Shown here: positions 1-8,449 of the stretch, in pieces
Position numbering within the stretch: the stretch's first letter is position 1
How the letters are laid out: every line of letters starts with the position of its first letter
Origin: Bdellovibrionales bacterium
GTDB taxonomy: Bacteria > Bdellovibrionota > Bdellovibrionia > Bdellovibrionales > Bdellovibrionaceae
Direction: 5' to 3'
Assembly: GCA_018266295.1 (NCBI GenBank)
Contig: JAFEAQ010000015.1
Span: 124,001 to 188,000, forward strand
Length of the DNA: 64,000 nt
Notes under the pieces: model-generated
What the model was told of the DNA's origin: nothing
The model's input: only the letters and a program-made list of their open reading frames with translations
Database searches by the model: none
Translations under genes and position numbers: made by a program

Positions 1-107
1 ATGGCAAGGGTTCTACGGGAGTCCCCAAGGGTTATCAATTGCGTAAGGAAAAGCTTATTATGCCTGAATGGAATAGTATTTTTTGCGTACGTTTAGCTTG
101 GCTTTAA
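1..107 (+). CDS. Possible 3' end of a gene entering from the left
   Basis: The third forward frame stays open from base 3 to a TAA at 105-107 and reads as a plausible, charged and aromatic 34-residue C-terminus ending in CVRLAWL. A hairpin follows within 10 bases. No family can be recognised from so short a fragment, and the open frame could be chance. Confidence 0.3.
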   Translation, partial: GKGSTGVPKGYQLRKEKLIMPEWNSIFCVRLAWL

Positions 108-150
108 AAAGGGAAACGCCCGAGTTGGGGGGGGGGATACTCAGGCGTTT
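105..150 (-). terminator. Rho-independent terminator with a G10/C10 loop
   Basis: AAACGCC-C-GAGT (114-125) pairs with ACTC-A-GGCGTTT (139-150), with one mismatch. The loop contains ten consecutive G at 127-136. Read on the minus strand the hairpin is followed by CCC and five T (106-110), so it suits the minus-strand gene that ends at 190. The homopolymer in the loop is unusual. Confidence 0.6.
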
Positions 151-189
151 AGGGGGTCATTTGAATTTTTATCTAAGCCGGATCAAATC

Positions 190-525
190 TTAGAATGATT
201 TGTCAGCAGCTTTAATTTCGTTAGCCAAACGGTTCATTTGCTTATCTTCTGATGGACGGTAGTGAACCATTTCTTTGTCGTAAGTTGTGAAAGCTTTTTT
301 AGTCGGTGTATTCACACTCGAGTCGAAAGCGCCAGCGACTTCAACCATTTCTTTTTTAGGCATTTGCGCTTGGCGAGTCTCGTTCATTTGTTCTTTGAGT
401 TCGTTACGCAATTGCATTTGGGCATTTTGATTCTCATTGATCATCGCGTTGAAATCTTCAACTTTAGCAGAAGAGATTGCAGGGATCATCATTGCCACTA
501 CGAGAGAGAGAAGAGTTGTTTTCAT
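190..525 (-). CDS. Small secreted hypothetical protein
   Basis: A 111-residue protein of unknown function. The N-terminus is a signal peptide (Lys, then a hydrophobic stretch, then a probable cut after ISSA near residue 20). The mature part is hydrophilic, rich in Gln, Asn, Met, Lys and Glu, and probably helical around residues 25-60. The start at 525 was chosen over an ATG four codons upstream because GGAGG sits at the right distance in front of it. A terminator follows at 150-105. It is a single-gene unit, divergent from the 2OG-oxygenase operon. It may be a periplasmic or surface protein, but no family is recognised. Confidence 0.75.
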   Translation of the reverse strand: MKTTLLSLVVAMMIPAISSAKVEDFNAMINENQNAQMQLRNELKEQMNETRQAQMPKKEMVEVAGAFDSSVNTPTKKAFTTYDKEMVHYRPSEDKQMNRLANEIKAADKSF

Positions 526-743
526 AAGGTCCTCCAAGTTTTAATAATTCGGCTTATACCTAGTACTAAAGCAAGCACGGTGCCAACCCAGATGCGCTAC
601 GATGGATTTGGAAAACGTGCCAATGTATCACCCCGGGAAACTGCCAATTTGGGGGTACAACTGTTCGGTTTCTAACAGGAAGGGGCTCTCTAAAATGCAG
701 CCGATGCGAGCTCGTGCTTGCCTCGGTGGTTTTGGTGGAATAT

Positions 744-758
744 TGTCTCACATTGAGA
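744..758. promoter_or_regulatory. GTCTCA/TTGAGA palindrome at the operon start
   Basis: TGTCTCA-CA-TTGAGA runs into the ATG at 758. Near-identical palindromes occur at 10085, 22019 and 53536. It could be an operator or a promoter element. Its overlap with the start codon is odd and would block translation or imply a short leader. Confidence 0.3.
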
Positions 759-1372
759 TGATTAAAAGCCTATTCCCGACCGACATATACTATGCCCCAC
801 TAACCACTGACGGCGCCAAACGCCTGAATAAAGACCTCCTACAGGAAAGCCTCAAATTTAGCGAGATTGATGAGGCCGGAATTGAGTGGTCGGCAAAGAA
901 CTACCGGGGCGGCTATACCTCTTATGGGTCGATTGCTCATCTTCACCAGGTGTCTACAACCTTTGAGGACCTTAAAAAGGCCATCGATAAGCATGTCCGC
1001 AAGTATATTAAGCACCTCGAGATGGACGTCGATCCAAAGCAGATCCAAATGACAAGCTGCTGGATCAATATCATGCCGGAAGGGACCTTCCATACCATGC
1101 ATATCCACCCTCTTTCTGTGATCAGCGGGACCTATTACGTGCAAACTCCGAAAAACTGCAGCGCGATCAAATTTGAAGACCCGCGCATGGTGGGCTTTAT
1201 GGCCTCCCCTCCGCGTGCTGAAAATGCCCAAGAGCGCAACCAGCGCTTCGTGGAGTTAAAACCTCAGGCGGGCCATGTGGTGCTGTTTGAAAGCTGGATG
1301 CGCCATGAAGTGCCGCAGAACCAATCATCCACTGAGCGTATCAGCATCAGCTTTAACTACGACTGGATCTAA
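758..1372 (+). CDS. Putative 2OG-Fe(II) oxygenase (TIGR02466-like)
   Basis: A 204-residue protein resembling the TIGR02466/PF13759 family of putative 2-oxoglutarate and Fe(II) dependent oxygenases, which are usually about 200 residues. It opens with the family-like SLFPTDIYYAPL. The likely metal region is the His cluster around residues 112-117 (FHTMHIHP) plus the distal His in RHEV (residue 183), followed by a beta-strand ending in SISFNYDW. The reading frame is open much further upstream, but ATG 758 gives the family-like N-terminus and length. It is the first gene of an operon with an ABC importer, a GNAT enzyme and an FAD oxidoreductase, so it may act on the imported compound. The substrate is unknown. 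Confidence 0.7.
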   Translation: MIKSLFPTDIYYAPLTTDGAKRLNKDLLQESLKFSEIDEAGIEWSAKNYRGGYTSYGSIAHLHQVSTTFEDLKKAIDKHVRKYIKHLEMDVDPKQIQMTSCWINIMPEGTFHTMHIHPLSVISGTYYVQTPKNCSAIKFEDPRMVGFMASPPRAENAQERNQRFVELKPQAGHVVLFESWMRHEVPQNQSSTERISISFNYDWI

Positions 1373-1377
1373 GTGCG

Positions 1378-2115
1378 ATGTCGGCGATGTTGGAACTGCA
1401 AAATATCCAAAAGAAATTCGCCGATCGCGAGATTTTAAAATCCGTCAGCTTAGAGCTCGGTGAAGGTGAGTTTCTTTGTGTGCTTGGCCCCTCGGGTTGT
1501 GGCAAATCTACTTTGCTGCGGATCATGGCGGGACTTGAAACATCGAGTAGTGGACAACTAACTTGGAAAAACTCGGATCATAACTTTGCCTTCGTCTTTC
1601 AAGAGGCCCAATTGCTTGCTTGGCGAAACGTTTTAGAAAACACTCGTTTGCCGTTAGAGCTGCAAAAACAGCCCGAAGATATTCAAAATAAAAAATCCCG
1701 CGAGGCTCTTGAAAAAGTTCAGCTGAATAATTTTGAAAACCATTTCCCCCATGAGCTTTCTGGCGGGATGAAAATGCGCGTGTCTATTGCTCGCGCCCTC
1801 AGCTCTTCACCGCGAGTCCTGTTTATGGATGAACCGTTTTCTGCATTAGATGAGGTCACGCGCTTTTCGATGCAAAAACAATTGCGTGATCTTTGCGAAA
1901 AAGAAAAACTCAGCGTGGTGTTTGTGACGCACTCGACTTATGAAGCGGCCTTTCTTGCAGACCGCGTACTCATGATGAACACCAAAGGCGGCGAGTTCAT
2001 TTTAAATGAAAAGATTCAATACTCTTCCCAGCGGACCGAAGACCTGCGCAGCTCCAACGAATACCAGGGGATGGTCACAAAGATTAGTCACAAAATGCAG
2101 GAGGCCTTCCGATGA
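1378..2115 (+). CDS. NitT/TauT-type ABC transporter ATPase
   Basis: A 245-residue cytoplasmic ATPase that powers an importer. Walker A GPSGCGKST lies near residues 37-45, the signature LSGGMKMR at 127-134 and Walker B ending FMDEP with Asp 151; a switch His is in VFVTHS. The length and the short spacing match the SsuB/TauB/ThiZ group used for small organic molecules. The gene starts 5 bases after the oxygenase and overlaps the permease by ATGA. With the NMT1-type binding protein downstream, the best guess is import of a pyrimidine or similar nitrogen compound; taurine, sulfonate or nitrate are alternatives. Confidence 0.88.
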   Translation: MSAMLELQNIQKKFADREILKSVSLELGEGEFLCVLGPSGCGKSTLLRIMAGLETSSSGQLTWKNSDHNFAFVFQEAQLLAWRNVLENTRLPLELQKQPEDIQNKKSREALEKVQLNNFENHFPHELSGGMKMRVSIARALSSSPRVLFMDEPFSALDEVTRFSMQKQLRDLCEKEKLSVVFVTHSTYEAAFLADRVLMMNTKGGEFILNEKIQYSSQRTEDLRSSNEYQGMVTKISHKMQEAFR

Positions 2116-2870
2116 AGCGTCTGAATTGGCCTGCCATCGTAAGTTTTATCGTAGCGATTGCTGTGTTTGAAATCGCTGTGCGCCTTGACTGGATTCCAGC
2201 TTTCTTGTTCCCGGCACCTAGCACGGTCGTTGAAACTTTCTGGGAAAATAAATCAGACTTTACGACGGCATTCATTGAGACCTTGCGTGGTTCAATGACC
2301 GGATTGCTACTCAGTATTTTCTTCGGCACCGGACTTGCCGTTTTATTTTCTCTTTCAGCGTTTCTACGAAAGTCTATTTTGCCGTTTGCAGTTTTCTTTC
2401 AGACAGTCCCGATCATCGCAATCGCTCCGCTCTTGGTTATTTACTTTGGCTTCGGCATGCCAACCGTAATTGCGGCGGCCTTTATCGTTTCTATTTTTCC
2501 GATCATTGCAAATACTCTCTTGGGCCTTGAAAGCGTTTCTAAAGCAGAGCTTGAATTATTTAAACTCTATGGCGCCACCCAGACTCAGAGCCTGTGGAAG
2601 TTAAAATTCCCAACGGCCTATAGTTCTATTTATGCAGGCCTCAAGGTTTCGATTGGTCTTGCGATCATTGGCGCGATTGCCGGCGAATTTGTAGCTGGCG
2701 GCGGTCTTGGCGCTATGATTGATTCCGCACGCACTCAGCAAAGAATTGATATCGTGTTTGCGGCTCTGGCGTTGCTTTCTATCATGGGTCTAGCTTGCAT
2801 CTTTTTACTTAAAATACTTCACCGAACTCTTCAAAAAATCCGCCCTTACGGATTGAACCTAAAGGATTAG
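2112..2870 (+). CDS. ABC transporter permease, NitT/TauT type
   Basis: A 252-residue inner-membrane permease of the BPD_transp_1 family with about six predicted membrane segments. The start overlaps the ATPase stop. The cytoplasmic coupling region (ELFKLYGATQTQSLWKLKFP) has the EAA-loop pattern, with G-A followed by a hydrophobic helix. It is the membrane part of the three-gene importer with the ATPase upstream and the binding protein 3 bases downstream. Confidence 0.87.
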   Translation: MKRLNWPAIVSFIVAIAVFEIAVRLDWIPAFLFPAPSTVVETFWENKSDFTTAFIETLRGSMTGLLLSIFFGTGLAVLFSLSAFLRKSILPFAVFFQTVPIIAIAPLLVIYFGFGMPTVIAAAFIVSIFPIIANTLLGLESVSKAELELFKLYGATQTQSLWKLKFPTAYSSIYAGLKVSIGLAIIGAIAGEFVAGGGLGAMIDSARTQQRIDIVFAALALLSIMGLACIFLLKILHRTLQKIRPYGLNLKD

Positions 2871-2873
2871 CTT

Positions 2874-3821
2874 ATGAAAGTTATGTTACTCAGTTTATTG
2901 CTTGGTATCGCATTTACAAATTCCGTTTCATTTGCTGCACCAGCGACGAAAATCAAACTCGCTTTGAATTGGAAAGCAGAACCTCAGTTCGGTGGCTTCT
3001 ATGCGGCTCAGCTGAATGGAGAATTTAAAAAGCGCGGCCTTGATGTCGAAATCCTAGAAGGTGGCTCCGGCACGCCGACAGTGCAAATGCTTGGTGCCAA
3101 CAAAGTCGACTTTGCGATCGTCAGCGCAGAGGAAATCATCGTGGCGCAAGACCGTGGATCCAGCATCACAGGACTTTTTGCCACTTATCAAACAAATCCC
3201 CAGGCGATTATGACCCATGAAGAGAGACACTTTAAGTCTTTGCAGGAAGTTTTTAATTCTGAAGGCGTTCTAGCAATTCAAGCAGGTCTTTCTTATGCGC
3301 AGTTTTTGATGAAGAAATACCCAAAGCCAAAGGCGAAGATCGTTCCCTATTTGGGCGGAATTACGAATTTCACAAAAGACCCGCAATACTCTCAACAGTG
3401 TTTCTTTACTTCGGAACCACTTGTTGCTGAAAAAGCTGGACTCAAAGTAAAGACCTTCTTAGTTTCTGAGGAAGGTTTTAATCCGTATACGACGGTGGTT
3501 GCTATCAACACAGAAGCATTGAAAAAAGATTCCAAGACAGCCAAAGCAGTGGTTGAAGCTGTTCGCGCAGGCTGGCAAGAGTATTTGAAAAATCCAGAGC
3601 CCACAAACAAGCTCATGGCGGGAATCAATAAAGCGATGGATGCAGAGACCTTTACAAAGAGCGCCGCTGCTCAAAAAGATCTGATTGAAACGACTGAAAC
3701 CAAACAAAAAGGTCTTGGTTTCATGTCCTCTGAGCGCTGGCAAAGTTTGATCTCACAGTTGAAAGAACTTAAAATCATCAAGAAAGACCTTAAAGCTCAG
3801 GATATGTATCAGGTGCTCTAG
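2874..3821 (+). CDS. NMT1/THI5-like periplasmic binding protein
   Basis: A 315-residue exported substrate-binding protein. A signal peptide ends near FAAP (about residue 23) and is followed by the family opening KLALNWKAEPQFGGFYAA, typical of the NMT1/THI5 (ThiY) group, which binds 4-amino-5-hydroxymethylpyrimidine-type thiamine precursors. GGSGTPTVQMLGANKVDFAI is the typical phosphate or ring-binding region. Known members deliver pyrimidine precursors to ThiXZ-type transporters, but sequence alone does not settle the ligand. No thiamine-biosynthesis gene and no recognisable TPP riboswitch is present nearby, so the ligand here is inferred with caution. Confidence 0.82.
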   Translation: MKVMLLSLLLGIAFTNSVSFAAPATKIKLALNWKAEPQFGGFYAAQLNGEFKKRGLDVEILEGGSGTPTVQMLGANKVDFAIVSAEEIIVAQDRGSSITGLFATYQTNPQAIMTHEERHFKSLQEVFNSEGVLAIQAGLSYAQFLMKKYPKPKAKIVPYLGGITNFTKDPQYSQQCFFTSEPLVAEKAGLKVKTFLVSEEGFNPYTTVVAINTEALKKDSKTAKAVVEAVRAGWQEYLKNPEPTNKLMAGINKAMDAETFTKSAAAQKDLIETTETKQKGLGFMSSERWQSLISQLKELKIIKKDLKAQDMYQVL

Positions 3822-4384
3822 TGCAAATTCGTGAACTGGAATTAAAAGACATCCCCGCGGTGAAAGTTTTCACTGATGAAGCCATCGGTAAGAATTATTT
3901 CTCGGTCGCGGAGCTCGAAGAGAATTTTAAAAAATCTTCTTCAAACGGAGTGATGTGCTCTTTTGTTCTAGCAGACGGTGAGAAAATTTTTGGTCTGCGC
4001 CTCGCCTACCCGCCAGGTCTTTGGACCAAAGGTAAGGGTAAAAAACTTCGCAGTGATCTCTGGCAGGTGCCGCAGAACAAAGCCGCCTACTTTCAAAGTT
4101 TGTTCTTAGCTGACAGTGTTCAAGGTCAGGGCTGGGGCCCGAAGCTTTCTGCGGCAGCTATCGCCGCTTTTAAAAAGCTCGGTGCCGGAGCGATTGTGAC
4201 TCATGCCTGGAAAGAGTCGCCGAATAATTCTTCGATCCGCTATTTGACCAAACAAGGCTTTCAATCTATTGCGACTCATCCTGAATACTGGATTGATGTC
4301 GATTACGAATGCGTCCGCGACGGCAAACCCTGCCGTTGTACTGCGGAAGAGATGATTTTATATCTCTCCGAAAGGAACCCATGA
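3821..4384 (+). CDS. GNAT family N-acetyltransferase
   Basis: A 187-residue protein starting at a GTG that shares its first base with the preceding stop (TAGTG). The acetyl-CoA binding motif A is visible as SLFLADSVQGQGWGPKLS, where the usual Q/R-x-x-G-x-G/A is QGQGWG, followed by a helix. A late NSSIRYLTKQGF segment matches the conserved NxxxxxxYxxxGF end of GNAT folds. The C-terminus has a Cys-containing tail (CVRDGKPCRC). It overlaps the FAD oxidoreductase by ATGA. It may acetylate the imported compound or its amine product; the substrate is unknown. Confidence 0.75.
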   Translation: MQIRELELKDIPAVKVFTDEAIGKNYFSVAELEENFKKSSSNGVMCSFVLADGEKIFGLRLAYPPGLWTKGKGKKLRSDLWQVPQNKAAYFQSLFLADSVQGQGWGPKLSAAAIAAFKKLGAGAIVTHAWKESPNNSSIRYLTKQGFQSIATHPEYWIDVDYECVRDGKPCRCTAEEMILYLSERNP

Positions 4385-5562
4385 GCATTTCTTTCTGGCT
4401 CGACCAATCAACGAACTCTCAGACAAAAACCTACGACTTCATTATTGTCGGCGGCGGTATTGCCGGACTTTCAACTGCTTATTGGCTGCAAAAAGAAGAT
4501 CCCAACGCAAAAATCGCGATCATAGAAAAGGACCGTATTGGTTTTGGCGCCTCTGGTAGAAACGCAGGGTTTGTGACTTGCGGTTCGACGGCCCACTTTA
4601 TGAAGCTCAACCAGCAGTTCGGCACAGCCAAAGCCACCGAGATCTGGAAGTTCTCTGAACAAAACCGCGAGCTTTTAAAACAGCACGTGATCGAAGACCA
4701 AGCGGATCTCGTGGACTATCGCCAGACTGGGTCTTGTACCGTAGCGCCCAATGAAGAGATGTGGCAAAAGTACCGCGACACCGCGGCAATCATGAAGGCC
4801 CATGGTCTTGCTATTCAAGAAGTCGATTCTAACTACATGGAAAGCGATTACGGCGTTGTCGGCTTCCTAGGCGGCATTGAGTATAAGGGCGACGGTTTCG
4901 TGCATCCTGTGAAGCTTTTAGAGCGTTTAAAAGCAAAACTCAAAGTAGACATCTATGAGGCTACCGAAGTTTTTGCGATAGAAAACCACGGCAAGGTCCA
5001 GCGACTCAAAACCGATCGCGGTGTTTTTGAATCTCCGAAGGTTTTACTGACTCTAAATGCGTATTTGCCGATGGTTTTAAAGAACTTCAAAAACCTGATC
5101 ACTCCTAATCGCGGCCAGATCTTAGTGACAGAGCCACTCCCACAATTTGTAAAAGGCCCTTGTTATCTGACGAAATACTTATGTTACTTTCGCCAGCTTC
5201 CGAGCGGTCACCTGCTGATTGGCGGATTTAGAAATCTATCGATAGAGACTGAGAACAATCTCTTAGACCAAACAACCGAAGTGATTCAAGAGGCTCTTAT
5301 TAAATTTGTCAGAGAGACCTTTAAGCACGGTAAATCCGCAAAGGTTGCTTATCAATGGTCTGGCATCATGGGCTTTACTCCGGATGAGCAAATGATTATC
5401 GGAACTTTGCCTGAAAACCCAGGCGTGAGTTTGATGGCAGGTTGTTCTGGACATGGCATGGGTCTTAGTTTCCATGCTGCGAAAGTTCTGGCCGGCAATC
5501 TTTTCGGCCGCGAAATTCCAGAGCATTTAAATTTAAAACGTTTTCATAAAGAGATTACTTAG
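4381..5562 (+). CDS. FAD-dependent oxidoreductase (DAO family)
   Basis: A 393-residue flavoprotein. The dinucleotide-binding motif IIVGGGIAGLSTAYWL lies near residues 22-37, followed by IEKDRIGFGASGRNAGF, the pattern of gamma-glutamylputrescine oxidase, glycine oxidase and related D-amino-acid-oxidase-fold enzymes. The C-terminal GCSGHGMGLS contacts the flavin. ATG 4381 is used because it overlaps the GNAT stop and has AAAGGA in front; an upstream in-frame ATG would run through the GNAT gene. It likely deaminates an amine made from, or carried by, the imported substrate. The last 8 bases overlap the convergent minus-strand gene. Confidence 0.82.
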   Translation: MSISFWLDQSTNSQTKTYDFIIVGGGIAGLSTAYWLQKEDPNAKIAIIEKDRIGFGASGRNAGFVTCGSTAHFMKLNQQFGTAKATEIWKFSEQNRELLKQHVIEDQADLVDYRQTGSCTVAPNEEMWQKYRDTAAIMKAHGLAIQEVDSNYMESDYGVVGFLGGIEYKGDGFVHPVKLLERLKAKLKVDIYEATEVFAIENHGKVQRLKTDRGVFESPKVLLTLNAYLPMVLKNFKNLITPNRGQILVTEPLPQFVKGPCYLTKYLCYFRQLPSGHLLIGGFRNLSIETENNLLDQTTEVIQEALIKFVRETFKHGKSAKVAYQWSGIMGFTPDEQMIIGTLPENPGVSLMAGCSGHGMGLSFHAAKVLAGNLFGREIPEHLNLKRFHKEIT

Positions 5563-6310
5563 GCGGTGCCGGCGGGCGGACGGTCACAACGACCACTCCC
5601 CGATTGCGGGCATAGCGAATCGAATCATCCAGGCGAGAACGATCTATACCGGCCGAAGTTAAATTCACCAGCATGGCCCCATCGTCGGTGGCCTTCATAA
5701 TCGCATGACCGAGATTATTGTAATCAACCGCACCCACGGAAGGCACGGCATAGGCTTCTCGTTGTACGAGCTTGTTTTGTTCCATAGATTCAACTGGACG
5801 AAGTTCTAATGCCGGCTGACCTTGAGCATTCACCGTCTTCACGAAAAAGCGCGGATCAAAGGCATAGAGTTCCGGCAGCTCGCCAACATAGGCAACTTTT
5901 GAAGAGCCCGTTTGCTGGGCCTTTACAATAAGCTGTTTCAGAAGTTTTTCATCTTCAGCGACATAAGGTTTTGGCTTTGTCTTTTCATCAGCCTTTACTG
6001 CAGGTAACTGCGCCAATACCGACGCAGGCGCCTTCACCGAAGGTGATAAAGAAGAAAAGCTTACTGAAGATTCAGGAACAGTTTTCTTGGAGAAAGTTTC
6101 GAGATCTTTCAGAGATGTATTTTTATTTGTGGCTATCTTAGAAGAATCTTGAGGTGTATTTCGTTTGATAGTCAAAGAACTATTTTTAACCGCCGGCTCT
6201 GCCGCGCTCTCTGAGATATCCACCATCGCCTTCGGAATTTTGGGCTTCCGAAGCGTATAGCAAAACATTAAAGAAACCACGACGAGCGTGGCGGTTAAAA
6301 ACTCTTTCAT
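5555..6310 (-). CDS. Membrane-anchored hypothetical protein
   Basis: A 251-residue protein with a short N-terminal hydrophobic segment (about residues 5-20, no clear cut site), a long Ser/Lys/Pro-rich low-complexity stretch (about 30-120) and a folded C-terminal domain (about 125-250) with LYAFDPRFFVKTV and VVVVTVRPPAPP. The start lies 3 bases after the stop of the preceding small exported protein, so the two are co-transcribed. It is probably tethered to the inner membrane with the domain in the periplasm. No family is recognised. Confidence 0.7.
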   Translation of the reverse strand: MKEFLTATLVVVSLMFCYTLRKPKIPKAMVDISESAAEPAVKNSSLTIKRNTPQDSSKIATNKNTSLKDLETFSKKTVPESSVSFSSLSPSVKAPASVLAQLPAVKADEKTKPKPYVAEDEKLLKQLIVKAQQTGSSKVAYVGELPELYAFDPRFFVKTVNAQGQPALELRPVESMEQNKLVQREAYAVPSVGAVDYNNLGHAIMKATDDGAMLVNLTSAGIDRSRLDDSIRYARNRGVVVVTVRPPAPPK

Positions 6311-6313
6311 AAA

Positions 6314-6589
6314 TTACTTGCCAAAGATAGAGCTCAAATCCAATCCTGAAAAGCTCGGCATTGGCTGAGAGAATGATGGCGGAAACGAAGATCTCAGTTG
6401 TGAATCCAGCTGACTCAAATCCACTGGCGGTGCTGAATCGTTTTGTGGCACACCATTGACTGAATGTTGGTAGTTCGTACAAATGATCCGCTGATTATTT
6501 GCATCCCCCGTTGTCGTGCAGGCCGCTTGAGCCGAATTTGCTGCGAGTATTACTAGGACCGAAAGAAAGCAGTACATTGTCTTTTGCAT
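6314..6589 (-). CDS. Small exported protein, Ser/Pro-rich C-terminus
   Basis: A 91-residue protein. The N-terminus is a signal peptide with a cut expected after ANSAQA (about residue 20). The mature part has two Cys residues (AACTTTG and RIICTNY), which could form a disulfide, and a Ser/Pro/Phe-rich tail. The start at 6589 was chosen because GGGGAGG precedes it by 8 bases; upstream in-frame codons give a nonsensical N-terminus. It is co-transcribed with the membrane-anchored gene 3 bases downstream. Function unknown. Confidence 0.65.
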   Translation of the reverse strand: MQKTMYCFLSVLVILAANSAQAACTTTGDANNQRIICTNYQHSVNGVPQNDSAPPVDLSQLDSQLRSSFPPSFSQPMPSFSGLDLSSIFGK

Positions 6590-6949
6590 ATAGGTTTCCT
6601 CCCCTGGAATTTTATTGAGCCTTTCCTCCACGTCCCGTAGAAGGCCTGTGCTCATTACGTAGTGCATCCCCAGTGCCATACTCCAAATCAAAAGCATTTG
6701 CTTCCCGCTCCCATTTCGAGCAAATCTGCGAATAATTGGAACCGGCGACGTCAAAAAGATCGGCGGGGGTGTCTAAAATTAAAAGCACTTCCACACTCAC
6801 GGACTCTGGCGGGCTCTAGAGGCAACAGAAAGACTACGGGGCTCTTTTCGACTTAAAAACGAAGCGCCTTTTTTTGACCTCCACCGTGTCGAACTTTTCC
6901 CACCCATCAAAAGAAGAGGATGTCTAGGAATGATACTGAATTGATTTAA
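6590..6949. other. Intergenic region, no gene seen
   Basis: About 360 bases between the small exported gene and the OmpA-protein terminator. It carries the ribosome binding site and presumably the promoter of the minus-strand pair. No coding region, tRNA or clear repeat is visible. Confidence 0.5.
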
Positions 6950-6978
6950 TAATAAAAAAGCCCGGCTCTGCACCGGGC
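6950..6978 (-). terminator. Terminator of the OmpA-family lipoprotein gene
   Basis: GCCCGG (6960-6965) pairs with CCGGGC (6973-6978) around a 7-base loop. On the minus strand the stem is followed by TTTTTTATTATT. It lies 30 bases beyond the stop at 7008. Confidence 0.85.
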
Positions 6979-7007
6979 ATTCCTGCGATTTAATTCTAAA
7001 AAATGAC

Positions 7008-8300
7008 TTATTCGACGTTCACCTTAGGCTCGATCACCAAGTCAATACGGCGATTCTGAGCGCGTCCATGTGCAGTCGTATTGTCAGAGATCGGATTATC
7101 CTCGCCTCTGCCAACGGCTTTAATTTGATTCGAAGAGAGGTTTCCCTTATTCACCATGTAGTTTTGAACAGCTTCTGCGCGCTTCTCTGAGATCTCACGA
7201 TTCGCCTCTGGAGAGCCGACAGAGTCCGTATAACCTTCCACAGTAATCGCATTAGCGCCAACAACGCCCAAAGCATGGTCGACCTTCTCTAACAAGGAAG
7301 CACTTTTTTTGTTGATCGTCGCTGAGTTAGAGCCAAATTGGACCCCTTTCAGGCGCACTTTTACGGAATTGTTCTCAACAAAAACCTCCGCTTCGCTTGG
7401 CTTCAGTGACTTACGAAGCTCCTCCGCTGTTTTCAAGGCCGCATTTTTCTGCGCAAGCTCTACTTCCGTTGCCGCCATACCGACAGCCATGCCACCGATG
7501 AGACGTCTTTGTTTTTCAGATTGCAAAACCAAGTCTTCCGTATTTCCGGCTTTGGTTTTCTGATTCACAGCAAGTAAGAACTTAGAGTGGTCCGTAGCAT
7601 CCGCCGCCGCCGTTGCGATTGCTTGAGTATTGCGTGGATTTTCTTTAATCAAAGCCTCCACGTACTGAACTTTGGATTGAACAACGCCATAAGTTTTAGG
7701 CGAAAATTTCTCAGCGTTGTCTTTCTTTGCCGCTTGCAAGTTAATCTGCGCTTCGCTCAAATAAGTCTTTTCAACAGATTCTCTTTCAAGGCTGCGGTAT
7801 TTATTTGTGATCTCATCACCGCGTTTAGAAAGCTTCGCGAGATTGCCTTTTTCAGCATCAGCCGCGAGATCCTTAGTTTCTTCGTCAATCTTTGCGAAGT
7901 CTTTTGGAAAAAAAGTTGGAGCGTTTGCACGGATAGCCCCAGAACGCGCGTCCGAAAGATCTTTAGCCGCCGCACGACTGATGTTGCCGCGAGTTTTAGC
8001 TTCTTCAATCCATGCACGGGATTCCGCAACATCTTCTAGAATTTTCTCTTTAGATTTGCCGCGAACCATGTATTCACGAGCTTCGCCCAACTTTTTAGAG
8101 GCGCGCTCAAAGTTTTTAGGTGAAATAATATCTAAGTTATCTGCTTTAGCGTCATCGAGCATTTTCTGAGTAGCATTGATCTCAGCCGTTGAGTCCGCCG
8201 TGTCTGGAATCGCCTGGACATTGGGTGGCTTTGACGCACACGCAGCCAGCATCGCCATCGATACGAATAGACCGAATTTCAGTTTAAAACTGTGAGACAT
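7008..8300 (-). CDS. OmpA-family peptidoglycan-binding lipoprotein
   Basis: A 430-residue outer-membrane lipoprotein. The lipobox MLAAC places the lipidated Cys at residue 21. Residues about 30-290 are charged and alanine-rich, with long helical or coiled-coil segments and repeated K/E/A patterns (DUF4398-like). Residues about 305-425 are an OmpA C-terminal domain: VQFGSNSATIN, VEGYTDSVG and NREISEKRAEAV, then GRAQNRRIDL; the Asp of YTDS and the Arg of NRR are the residues that grip diaminopimelate in this family. GAGG sits 6 bases before the ATG. It likely links the outer membrane to the wall. It forms a single-gene unit with its own terminator. Confidence 0.9.
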   Translation of the reverse strand: MSHSFKLKFGLFVSMAMLAACASKPPNVQAIPDTADSTAEINATQKMLDDAKADNLDIISPKNFERASKKLGEAREYMVRGKSKEKILEDVAESRAWIEEAKTRGNISRAAAKDLSDARSGAIRANAPTFFPKDFAKIDEETKDLAADAEKGNLAKLSKRGDEITNKYRSLERESVEKTYLSEAQINLQAAKKDNAEKFSPKTYGVVQSKVQYVEALIKENPRNTQAIATAAADATDHSKFLLAVNQKTKAGNTEDLVLQSEKQRRLIGGMAVGMAATEVELAQKNAALKTAEELRKSLKPSEAEVFVENNSVKVRLKGVQFGSNSATINKKSASLLEKVDHALGVVGANAITVEGYTDSVGSPEANREISEKRAEAVQNYMVNKGNLSSNQIKAVGRGEDNPISDNTTAHGRAQNRRIDLVIEPKVNVE

Positions 8301-8449
8301 ATAGACCTCATTTCATAAGTTGTTCTGGGGTTGATCCATCAACTCCTTATTTACAAATGAGTCTTTCAAAAAGACAAAGACAGATGCATCTTCTTGGTAA
8401 ATTACACCACAAGAAGAAATGCCGAAAAATTATTCTTAGCTCAGTAATA

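Noticed and set aside
526-757. TPP riboswitch before the NMT1-type operon
   Set aside because: None of the conserved TPP-riboswitch strings could be recognised by eye; only a covariance search could exclude a divergent one.
8390-8419. Terminator of the 504-residue secreted-protein gene
   Set aside because: TCTTCTTG/CAAGAAGA can pair, but with a large loop and without a convincing T run.
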